A stretch of DNA of 8,676 nt, taken from assembly GCA_001797745.1 (NCBI GenBank), contig MGQF01000078.1, forward strand, positions 1 through 8,676. The letters are read 5' to 3'. Origin of the DNA: Deltaproteobacteria bacterium RBG_13_52_11 (GTDB lineage: Bacteria; Desulfobacterota; B13-G15; RBG-16-54-18). The translations under genes were made by a program, and so were the position numbers. Of this stretch, positions 1-6,095 are shown piece after piece. The notes under the pieces are model-generated. The model ran no database searches. It had not been told where the DNA came from and was given only the letters and a program-made list of their open reading frames with translations. The stretch's first letter is position 1. Each line of letters begins with the position of its first letter.

Positions 1-10
1 AAGATCTCGT

Positions 11-18
11 ACCTCCTT
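11..18 (-). promoter_or_regulatory. Perfect ribosome binding site at the window edge
   Basis: The minus strand reads AAGGAGGT, a full anti-16S match, 10 bases from the left edge. No start codon is seen inside the window, so it most likely serves a minus-strand gene whose start lies at or just past base 1. In related genomes prfA or a DUF1385 gene often follows rpmE, but nothing here identifies it. Confidence 0.65.
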
Positions 19-27
19 AATTAGAAA

Positions 28-57
28 AGGACCACGGTGGCCTCGTTCCGAGGACCA
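28..57 (-). promoter_or_regulatory. Two competing hairpins at the left edge
   Basis: On the minus strand TGGTCCT occurs twice (57-51 and 34-28), with AGGCCA (43-38) between. AGGCCA can pair upstream, extended by CCTCG-GAA-CGAGG into an 8-bp stem with one bulge. It can also pair downstream, giving a 6-bp bulged stem whose last T begins TTTTC. The two cannot form together. This resembles an antiterminator/terminator pair before the gene expected off the left edge, but the stems are short. The rest of 60-150 shows no gene or clear promoter. Confidence 0.3.
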
Positions 58-156
58 GAGGGTTCATGGATTATTAACAGCATGGGGAAGGATACACTCC
101 GGGGGGAAGCAGTAGACGTCTTCTTCAAACCTCTTCTCCTCCCTCTCGTGCAGGGC

Positions 157-205
157 AAAAAAATATCACCGGTTGCACGCAGAACGCCTCTGCCGTGGCC
201 GGTGA
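157..205 (-). terminator. Strong intrinsic terminator closing the rpmE end of the operon
   Basis: Beginning 14 bases after the rpmE stop, TCACCGG pairs with CCGGTGA. Nested inside, CACG pairs with CGTG and CAGA with TCTG around a GGCGT loop. This gives about 15 base pairs with small internal loops. Two bases after the stem comes a run of seven T on the minus strand. Stem, GC content and T-run are those of a factor-independent terminator. Confidence 0.88.
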
Positions 206-218
206 GGGGGCCTCTACC

Positions 219-443
219 CTATCCCTTCTTCTGCTCCCCCTTCTCGAGGTGCTTGTATTTACGGGTAAACTTCTCGATTCTGCCCGCCGTATCCAAGAGC
301 TTCTCTTTGCCCGTAAAGAAGGGGTGGCAGTGAGAACAGATATCCACCGAATAGTCCTTGCGGGTGGACGTAGTCTTAAAGGTAGCGCCACAGGCGCAGG
401 TAATAGTAATATCGTGTATCTCTGGGTGAATCTCTTTTTTCAT
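219..443 (-). CDS. rpmE: 50S ribosomal protein L31, zinc-binding form
   Basis: L31 is a small protein of the large ribosomal subunit that helps bridge the two subunits. The 74-residue protein starts MKKEIHPEIH and has four cysteines at 16, 18, 36 and 39 (CAC and CSHC). This is the zinc-binding version rather than the cysteine-free paralogue induced on zinc starvation. The family block HPFFTGKEK (40-48) and the closing GRIEKFTRKY are present, followed by a charged tail. The ATG at 443 is preferred because GGGGAG lies 7 bases upstream; an ATG at 458 overlaps that site. The gene follows rho by 63 bases and is closed by a strong terminator. No Zur-like operator is recognisable by eye. Confidence 0.95.
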   Translation of the reverse strand: MKKEIHPEIHDITITCACGATFKTTSTRKDYSVDICSHCHPFFTGKEKLLDTAGRIEKFTRKYKHLEKGEQKKG

Positions 444-470
444 CCGTTTACTCCCCATTGTTTTGAGATA

Positions 471-499
471 AGACTAGCATATTTCCCCGTGATGTTCAA
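471..499 (-). promoter_or_regulatory. Possible rpmE promoter in the rho-rpmE gap
   Basis: On the minus strand TTGAAC (499-494) and TAGTCT (476-471) are spaced by 17 bases, with TATGC just before the second hexamer. The -35 is fair (4 of 6) and the -10 is poor (3 of 6). It would let rpmE be expressed separately from gyrB-coaE-rho. Confidence 0.3.
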
Positions 500-506
500 T
501 CCCCGC

Positions 507-1766
507 TCACTGGTTCATGGTATCCAAAAACTCCCTGTTGGTGGTGGTTTTGCGCAACTTGTCCAAGAGAAATTCCATACTGTCCACGGTGTTCATGGGG
601 GTGAGCACCTTGCGCAAGAGCCAGATACGCTCCAGGTCATTGGGGGCCAGCAAGAGTTCTTCCTTCCTCGTCCCTGAGCGGTTGATGTCGATAGCCGGAA
701 AGACCCTGCGATCTACCAGGCGTCGATCCAACATCAACTCCATGTTACCCGTCCCTTTAAACTCCTCAAAGATCACCTCATCCATCCTGCTCCCTGTGTC
801 GATGAGTGCGGTGGCAATGATGGTGAGGCTCCCACCTTCCTCGATGTTTCTTGCTGCGCCGAAGAAGCGCTTGGGCCGCTGGAGGGCGTTGGAGTCAATA
901 CCACCCGAAAGCACCTTGCCGCTGGGTGGCACCACGGAGTTGTAGGCCCGGGCCAGCCTCGTAATGCTGTCCAAGAGGATGACCACATCCCGCTGGTGCT
1001 CCACCAGACGCTTGGCCTTTTCGATGACCATCTCAGCCACCTGCACGTGCCGTTGAGGCGGCTCATCAAAGGTGGAGCTTATCACCTCCCCCCTTACCGA
1101 ACGCTCCATATCAGTCACCTCTTCGGGGCGCTCATCGATGAGGAGCACGATCAGGATTATATCCTTGTGATTGGCCATAATGCTGTGGGCGATGGACTGC
1201 AGGAGCATGGTCTTCCCTGTCCTGGGGGGTGCGACGATCAAACCCCGCTGCCCTTTACCGATAGGGGTGAGGAGCTCCATCACCCTGGTGGAGTAGTCGT
1301 CAGAATTGTGCTCCAGGTTGACCTTCTCCCGCGGGTAGAAGGGGGTGAGGTTATCGAAGAGGATCTTGTCTTTGGCTGCCTCGGGGTCTTCGAAGTTGAA
1401 GGTCTCCACCTTGAGGAGTGCGAAATAGCGCTCTGACTCCTTGGGGGGCCTGATCTGCCCGGCAATAGTATCCCCTGTCCGCAGGTTGAACCGCCTGATC
1501 TGCGAGGGTGAGACATAGATGTCATCGGGGCCCGGCAGGTAGTTGTAATCCGGTGAACGGAGAAAGCCGAATCCGTCCGGCAGGATCTCCAAGACCCCCT
1601 CCCCATAGATGAACCCGTTCTTCTCCGCCTGGGCCTGCAGGATGCTAAAGATCAACTCCTGCCTGCGCATGTTGGCCGCCCCTTCCACGTTCAGCTCCTT
1701 GGCCAGGGCCGCCAGGTCCGCGATCTTCTTCTGCTTTAAATCCCTTAAATTGATAATTTCATTCAT
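507..1766 (-). CDS. rho: Transcription termination factor Rho
   Basis: Rho is a hexameric RNA-DNA helicase that binds nascent RNA and removes RNA polymerase. Its 419 residues match the E. coli length. The N-terminal helical part (residues 1-50) is followed by the RNA-binding cold-shock fold around GEGVLEILPDGFGFLRS (55-71). The ATPase core has Walker A APPRTGKT (179-186), IDERPEEVTDM (210-220) and Walker B VVILLDSITRLARAYN (261-276). The secondary RNA-binding Q-loop region (284-296) and R-loop EEFKGTGNMEL (334-344) are present. NRSGTRKEELL (362-372) lies near the subunit interface. No large N-terminal insertion is present. The ATG at 1766 overlaps the coaE stop by four bases (ATGA). A purine-rich GGGGG/GAAAG stretch lies just upstream inside coaE. 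The stop is TGA; rpmE follows after 63 bases. Confidence 0.98.
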   Translation of the reverse strand: MNEIINLRDLKQKKIADLAALAKELNVEGAANMRRQELIFSILQAQAEKNGFIYGEGVLEILPDGFGFLRSPDYNYLPGPDDIYVSPSQIRRFNLRTGDTIAGQIRPPKESERYFALLKVETFNFEDPEAAKDKILFDNLTPFYPREKVNLEHNSDDYSTRVMELLTPIGKGQRGLIVAPPRTGKTMLLQSIAHSIMANHKDIILIVLLIDERPEEVTDMERSVRGEVISSTFDEPPQRHVQVAEMVIEKAKRLVEHQRDVVILLDSITRLARAYNSVVPPSGKVLSGGIDSNALQRPKRFFGAARNIEEGGSLTIIATALIDTGSRMDEVIFEEFKGTGNMELMLDRRLVDRRVFPAIDINRSGTRKEELLLAPNDLERIWLLRKVLTPMNTVDSMEFLLDKLRKTTTNREFLDTMNQ

Positions 1767-2359
1767 GGCGCTTCTTTCCCCCTTACTACCTGATAAAATC
1801 TGAACACCTGTTCCTCTGTTTCCTCCACGGAACCATTGTTGTTAATTATGTAGTTGGCATACGAGACCTTCTCCTCTAACGGGAGCTGGGTATCTATCCT
1901 GTTGATGGCCTCTTCCCTGGATATTCCTTCCCTGCTCATGAGGCGCTGCATCTGGCGTTCTCGGGTGGCATAGACTACCACCACCAGATCCACTCGTTCG
2001 TGCCCCCCTTGCTCGATCAAAAGGGGAACCTCCAGGACCACGTCATCCCCCCCCTCCTGAGCCCTCTTCCACAGCCGCGCACCAATAGGGGGGTGCAGGA
2101 TCCGCTCCAGGGCCTTCCTGCGCTCCGGGTCTCGGAAGACAATTCCCCCGAGCTTTCCCCTGTCGATAGCCCCTCCCACGGTGAGCACTTCCGTACCAAA
2201 GACCTTCACTACCTCCTGCTTGACGGCATCATCCTTTGCCAGGATCTCATGACTGATTTCGTCCGCATCGATCACCGTCATCCCCAATCCCTTCAGGATC
2301 TGGGAGACCCCGCTCTTGCCGCTGGCGACCCCCCCTGTCAGGCCTATTACTCGAGGCAT
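1763..2359 (-). CDS. coaE: Dephospho-CoA kinase
   Basis: CoaE carries out the last step of coenzyme A synthesis, phosphorylating the 3'-hydroxyl of the ribose of dephospho-CoA with ATP in the cytoplasm. At 198 residues it has normal length. It opens MPRVIGLTGGVASGKS, with the Walker A P-loop at residues 9-16. Then come VIDADEI (29-35), whose DxD pair is typical of the substrate site, LHPPI near residue 88, EVPLLIE, and the lid stretch REGISREEAINRI. The near-terminal NYIINNNGS is also characteristic. The ATG at 2359 overlaps the gyrB stop (TGATG). Its TGA stop overlaps the rho start (ATGA). It therefore sits inside a tightly coupled gyrB-coaE-rho unit. coaE beside rho is, to my knowledge, a common Desulfobacterota arrangement; gyrB directly before it is the less usual part. 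Confidence 0.95.
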   Translation of the reverse strand: MPRVIGLTGGVASGKSGVSQILKGLGMTVIDADEISHEILAKDDAVKQEVVKVFGTEVLTVGGAIDRGKLGGIVFRDPERRKALERILHPPIGARLWKRAQEGGDDVVLEVPLLIEQGGHERVDLVVVVYATRERQMQRLMSREGISREEAINRIDTQLPLEEKVSYANYIINNNGSVEETEEQVFRFYQVVRGKEAP

Positions 2360-4770
2360 CAAATGTCCAGATTCTCCACCTGGAGGGCATGTTGCTCGAT
2401 GAACCGCCTGCGCTCTTCCACTTGATCCCCCATGAGGATGGTAAAGATCTCATCCGCCACCACGGCATCCTCTACCCGCACCTGCAGGAGGCTCCGGCTT
2501 GTAGGGTTCATGGTGGTATCCCAGAGTTGCTCGGGGTTCATCTCCCCAAGTCCCTTATATCTCTGAAAAGAGAGCCCTTCCTTGCCGATGGTGGTGATAT
2601 AACTCAACAACTCCCCCTTGGATTCTAACTGCTCCTGCCCTCCCTTGTGGTAGACAGTAAAGGGGGGGGTTTCGAAACCGGCGATGGACTGAAAAAGGCC
2701 CACGATGCCCCGATATTCGACGGTCTCCACCAGCTCTTTGTTGATCCGCCTCGACACCTTTCTCCCGTTTATCCTCCCCTCGAGAGGGAACTCAAAGAGG
2801 TTATGCTCTTCATCGGCGGAGATCGCTCCAGTCTCCATCCCCGCCGCCTGCAGGGCCTTGAGCAGGGATTTGATCCGCCGCTGGTCACCGAAATCCTCGG
2901 CGCGAGCAACTCCCTGCCGCACGAGGGTCTTGACGGCCTCTCGGGGGTAGCCCCTTCGCTCGAGCCTCCTCAGAAAGTAATCATATCGGGAGAGCTTGTT
3001 CAGCAACTCCAGGAGCTTCTTTCCCCCCAATCGGGTCTGAGACTCCTTCAGCTCCAGTTCCACCTGTTCCATGGCCCGTTCCATAAGAAACCGATCCATC
3101 TCCTCCTCGTCCTTGAGGTACCGACCCTCTTTGCCCAACCGCACCCGATAGAGTGGGGGTTGGGCTATGTAGAGATACCCCCGTTCAATCACCTCGACCA
3201 TCTGCCGGTAGAAGAAGGTGAGCAGGAGGGTCCTGATGTGTGAGCCGTCGACGTCGGCATCGGTCATGATGATGATCCGGTGATACCTGAGCTTCTCCAG
3301 GGTTGCCTCTTCTTTGTTGATGCCCACCCCTAAGGCGGTGATGATCGTCTTTATCTCTTCATTGGACAACATCTTGTCAAATCTGGCCTTTTCTACGTTG
3401 AGGATCTTCCCCTTGAGAGGAAGGATAGCCTGATACTTCCGGTCCCTCCCCTGCTTGGCTGAACCACCAGCCGAGTCCCCCTCCACGATGTAGAGTTCAC
3501 TGTGGGCCGGGTCGCGCTCCTGACAGTCCGCCAACTTGCCGGGGAGGAGGGTGGTATCCATCCCCCCTTTCTTCCTGGCCAGCTCCCGCGCCTTGCGGGC
3601 CGCCAGCCGGGCGCGCGCGGCATCGATCACCTTGGCCAATATCTTCCGGGCCACCGTGGGATGCTCTTCAAAGTAACTGCTGAGCCGCTCATTGGTCAGG
3701 GTTTCTACGTACCCCTTTACCTCGCTGTTGCCCAGCTTCGTCTTCGTCTGTCCCTCAAACTGGGGGTCGGGGAGCCTTGCACTGATCACGCCAACCAGCC
3801 CCTCGCGGACGTCATCACCACTCAACCCTTCCTTGAGGTCCTTGAGGAGGTTGTGGTTGGAGGCATACGTGTTAATAGTCCTGGTCAAGGCAGATTTGAG
3901 ACCAACCAGGTGGGTTCCCCCCTCATGGGTATTGATGCTGTTGGCAAAGCTGAATATGGTCTCCTTGTAGGTGTCATTATACTGGAGGGCGATCTCGATA
4001 TAGGTGTCGTTTTTCGTTCCTTCAAAGTAGATGGGCTTGGGATGGGTGCAGTTCTTGGCGTGATTGAGATACTCGACGAAGGAGATGATGCCCCCTTTAT
4101 AAAAAAACTGATTGCTCTTCTCGCTCCTTTCATCTTCAATGGTTATGGTAATCCCTTTGTTGAGAAAGGCGTGCTCTCGCAGGCGTTGAGAGAGGAGATC
4201 ATAGCTAAATTCCAGGTCGCTAAAGATCTCGGGGTCAGGCTTAAAGGTAATTTTGGTCCCGGTCTTTTTTGTCTTGCCCACTACCTGCAAGGGGGTCATC
4301 TTCTTGCCGCGCTCATATCGCTGTGAATAGACACTCCCCCCCCTTTTTATCTCCAACTCCAGATATACGGAGAGGGCGTTTACCACCGAGAGCCCCACTC
4401 CATGAAGGCCCCCTGACACCCTGTAGCTCTTTTTGTCGAATTTTCCCCCCGAATGAAGCTTTGTTAGAACAACCTCTACGGCAGGTTTTTTTTCTTGTTG
4501 GTGCATGTCTACGGGGATGCCCCTCCCGTTATCCTTAACCGTGACATTGTTATCGAGATGGATTACTACATCTATCTTCGTGCAGTAGCCAGCGAGGGCT
4601 TCATCGATGCTGTTGTCCACCAACTCTTCGGCTAGGTGATGGAGCCCTTCAACTCCGGTGTTGCCAATGTACATGGAAGGTCTCTTTCGGACGGCAACCA
4701 ATCCTTCCAATACCTTAATATGCCTGGCATCATAACCTTCTTCTATCAAGGGCTCTTGCGATTCTTCCAA
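2359..4770 (-). CDS. gyrB: DNA gyrase subunit B
   Basis: GyrB is the ATPase subunit of gyrase. From the TTG at 4770 it is 803 residues, close to the long Gram-negative form. The GHKL ATPase domain shows EELVDNSIDEA with the catalytic Glu at 49 and the Mg-binding Asn at 53, DNGRGIPV (80-87) and GGLHGVG (120-126). The transducer domain follows. The TOPRIM metal centre is EGDSAGG (430-436) plus DADVDG with Asp 504, 506 and 508. QRYKGLGEMNP (736-746) precedes the C-terminal tail. An insert of about 150 residues (roughly 555-705) splits the TOPRIM region from this tail, as in proteobacterial GyrB. The gene directly follows dnaN with no recF, and its partner gyrA lies on the far side of dnaA. Its TGA stop shares one base with the coaE start, so coaE is probably translationally coupled to it. 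Confidence 0.97.
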   Translation of the reverse strand: MEESQEPLIEEGYDARHIKVLEGLVAVRKRPSMYIGNTGVEGLHHLAEELVDNSIDEALAGYCTKIDVVIHLDNNVTVKDNGRGIPVDMHQQEKKPAVEVVLTKLHSGGKFDKKSYRVSGGLHGVGLSVVNALSVYLELEIKRGGSVYSQRYERGKKMTPLQVVGKTKKTGTKITFKPDPEIFSDLEFSYDLLSQRLREHAFLNKGITITIEDERSEKSNQFFYKGGIISFVEYLNHAKNCTHPKPIYFEGTKNDTYIEIALQYNDTYKETIFSFANSINTHEGGTHLVGLKSALTRTINTYASNHNLLKDLKEGLSGDDVREGLVGVISARLPDPQFEGQTKTKLGNSEVKGYVETLTNERLSSYFEEHPTVARKILAKVIDAARARLAARKARELARKKGGMDTTLLPGKLADCQERDPAHSELYIVEGDSAGGSAKQGRDRKYQAILPLKGKILNVEKARFDKMLSNEEIKTIITALGVGINKEEATLEKLRYHRIIIMTDADVDGSHIRTLLLTFFYRQMVEVIERGYLYIAQPPLYRVRLGKEGRYLKDEEEMDRFLMERAMEQVELELKESQTRLGGKKLLELLNKLSRYDYFLRRLERRGYPREAVKTLVRQGVARAEDFGDQRRIKSLLKALQAAGMETGAISADEEHNLFEFPLEGRINGRKVSRRINKELVETVEYRGIVGLFQSIAGFETPPFTVYHKGGQEQLESKGELLSYITTIGKEGLSFQRYKGLGEMNPEQLWDTTMNPTSRSLLQVRVEDAVVADEIFTILMGDQVEERRRFIEQHALQVENLDI

Positions 4771-4778
4771 TTTTCTCT

Positions 4779-4783
4779 CTCCT
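4779..4783 (-). promoter_or_regulatory. Ribosome binding site deciding the gyrB start
   Basis: AGGAG lies 8 bases before the TTG at 4770. The alternative TTG at 4788 has no such site upstream and would place this one inside the gene. No in-frame ATG or GTG exists between the upstream in-frame stop and 4770. Confidence 0.75.
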
Positions 4784-4806
4784 GACAAAGCTTTATTGGG
4801 TGAAAT

Positions 4807-4847
4807 GATGATAAGGATTTGAGAAAAGGTGAGGAGGGAGTATCATC
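4807..4847. repeat. Short inverted repeat in the dnaN-gyrB gap
   Basis: GATGATA (4807-4813) and TATCATC (4841-4847) are reverse complements separated by 27 bases. There is no T-run after either arm, so it is not a clear terminator. It may be chance or a weak operator before gyrB. I see nothing else convincing in this 83-base gap besides the gyrB ribosome binding site. Confidence 0.25.
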
Positions 4848-4853
4848 GTCCTT

Positions 4854-5960
4854 TTAAAGACGCATGGGCATAATAACATAGAGATAAGCTTCTCCGTCCA
4901 CGGGCCTTATAAGCCCAGAACTCAATTCCTCCTTTAATTCCATCTGTACCTTCTCTGTATCCATAATGTTCAAGACGTCCAAGAGGTATCGGGCATTAAA
5001 ATTGACCTCTATTGGGTCCCCTTGATACTCGATCTTTATCTCCTCTTGTACGTTGCCCACATCGGGCCCCCCTGTTCTGATCTCCATTGATTCTTTACGA
5101 ATAGAAAACTTTACTCCCTCGCCCTTTTCACTGGCAATTACCTGTGCGCGCCGTAAGGCACCAATGAATTCCTTCCGTTCTATTACGATGTGCTTGTCGT
5201 TTGCCTTGGGAATTACCTGTTGATAGTCTGGATATTCCCCCTCTAAGAGACGGACAACGACTATCGTCCGTTCGGTTTTAAATATGCAATTATTGTCTTT
5301 GAGAGAGATGGCCACCTCTGTTTCGCCGTCCCCCAATACCCTCCTTAATTCCGTTAATCCCCTTCTCGATATAATAATTCCTTTCTCGAGGGTTGATTTC
5401 AGTTCTTTATCGATCATGGAGAGTCTGTGCCCATCAGTTGCCACCATGCGAAAATAATCTCTCTTTTCTTTGTTTACCTTCTCCATTAAAATTCCATTGA
5501 GGTTGAACCTGGATTCTTCTGCTGAGGCCGCAAAGACTGTCTTTTCTATCATGTCCAAAAGAGCCGAAGCCGCCACGTTGAAATAAGCAGTCCCTTCAAT
5601 TAATGGAAAGTTAGGAAACTCTTGTGGGTCTACTCCGGGAAGGTTAAAAACGCTCTTTCCCGCCTTGATAGAAACCCAGAAGTTCTCTCCTTGTTGTACC
5701 TCCACCTGTTCTTCTGAAAGCTCTCTTACAATATCGTAGAGTTTCCGCGCAGGAACACAGATAGCCCCTTTTTCCACGTTGTCCGCCTCTGTAATCTCCA
5801 TCACTCCTATTTCGAGGTCCGTTGCCACGATATTTATATTATTTTTTTCACCAGATATTAATATATTGGAAAGGATAGGAATGGTACTTCTGCGTTCTGC
5901 AATCCCTTGGATTTTTCCCAGACTTGTCTGAAAAGGGCCTTTTTCTATTATAAATTTCAT
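4854..5960 (-). CDS. dnaN: DNA polymerase III subunit beta (sliding clamp)
   Basis: The beta clamp is a ring-shaped dimer that holds DNA polymerase III on DNA and is a docking site for repair and initiation-control proteins. At 368 residues it has the usual length. Visible landmarks are the start MKFIIEKGPF, the central VATDGHRL motif (residues 173-180), RLLEGEYPDY (237-246) typical of the third domain, and the C-terminal YVIMPMRL (361-368). The MPMRL end is part of the pocket that binds clamp-binding peptides, so that pocket looks intact. The gene follows dnaA after the 135-base candidate origin. recF does not follow; gyrB is next after 83 bases. Like dnaA it is AT-richer (about 43% GC in a sampled line) than gyrB and rho. 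The stop is TAA. Confidence 0.97.
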   Translation of the reverse strand: MKFIIEKGPFQTSLGKIQGIAERRSTIPILSNILISGEKNNINIVATDLEIGVMEITEADNVEKGAICVPARKLYDIVRELSEEQVEVQQGENFWVSIKAGKSVFNLPGVDPQEFPNFPLIEGTAYFNVAASALLDMIEKTVFAASAEESRFNLNGILMEKVNKEKRDYFRMVATDGHRLSMIDKELKSTLEKGIIISRRGLTELRRVLGDGETEVAISLKDNNCIFKTERTIVVVRLLEGEYPDYQQVIPKANDKHIVIERKEFIGALRRAQVIASEKGEGVKFSIRKESMEIRTGGPDVGNVQEEIKIEYQGDPIEVNFNARYLLDVLNIMDTEKVQMELKEELSSGLIRPVDGEAYLYVIMPMRL

Positions 5961-5966
5961 ATATGT

Positions 5967-5973
5967 CTCCCTC
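5967..5973 (-). promoter_or_regulatory. Ribosome binding site deciding the dnaN start
   Basis: GAGGGAG lies 6 bases before the ATG at 5960. An earlier in-frame ATG at 5975 would overlap this site and add five residues (MRETY) not found in the family, so 5960 is preferred. Confidence 0.85.
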
Positions 5974-5982
5974 ATAAAGAAT

Positions 5983-5997
5983 TAATAGTAGTAATAA
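5983..5997. promoter_or_regulatory. DnaA-trio array (five trinucleotides)
   Basis: The plus strand reads TAA TAG TAG TAA TAA. Read 3' to 5' this is AAT-AAT-GAT-GAT-AAT, matching the 3'-(G/A)AT-5' repeat described as the DnaA-trio, the single-strand site for DnaA filament growth. It begins 4 bases from the DnaA box and ends 22 bases before the dnaN start. Fifteen AT-rich bases can match by chance; the placement is what makes the call. Confidence 0.55.
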
Positions 5998-6001
5998 GCA
6001 C

Positions 6002-6010
6002 TGTGGATAC
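6002..6010 (-). promoter_or_regulatory. DnaA box next to the trinucleotide array
   Basis: The minus strand reads GTATCCACA, one mismatch (first base) from TTATCCACA. It is the best box in the dnaA-dnaN gap and lies 4 bases from the trinucleotide array, oriented toward it, as expected for the site that nucleates a DnaA filament. Confidence 0.6.
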
Positions 6011-6095
6011 GTTCATATCATCTATAATGTCTTGATAATAAAGAGATTATAAGTGTTTATAACTTTCACCTGGTGGAGTTTATATCTGTGCAATT

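Larger units (their letters stand above)
5961..6095. other. Candidate replication origin (oriC) between dnaA and dnaN
   Basis: This 135-base gap is strongly AT-rich. In the reading direction of the genes it holds, in order: a weak box TTATAAACA (6062-6054, 7 of 9), a TATAAT (6051-6046) that could serve dnaN, and a better box GTATCCACA (6010-6002, 8 of 9). A four-base GTGC spacer, five trinucleotides of the TTA/CTA type and the dnaN ribosome binding site follow. The order box, GC spacer, trinucleotides, dnaN is that of the B. subtilis unwinding region. The position between dnaA and dnaN supports the call. The inference rests on motifs and context; a genome-wide skew plot would test it. Confidence 0.6.

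Noticed and set aside
21..83. Short leader peptide (20 codons from an ATG at 83, with LLII and VVL runs) like an ilv attenuator
   Set aside because: It has no ribosome binding site, the branched-chain residues are few, and no downstream gene is visible to support regulation by leucine, isoleucine or valine.
24..218. Open frame of about 65 codons in phase with rpmE after its TAG stop, suggesting readthrough
   Set aside because: A strong terminator lies inside it, L31 is already full length, and the translated sequence resembles nothing. An open stretch this long can occur by chance at this GC content.
195..1436. Plus-strand open frames opposite rpmE and rho
   Set aside because: They overlap real genes on the other strand and their translations are low-complexity mirror frames without domains.
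2647..4326. Long plus-strand open frames opposite gyrB (for example 2647-3243 and 3502-4326)
   Set aside because: They are antisense to a well-conserved gyrB with every motif intact, and their translations show no recognisable family or start signals.
4771..4853. A remnant of recF between dnaN and gyrB
   Set aside because: The gap is only 83 bases and its translation shows no RecF P-loop or other RecF motif in any frame.
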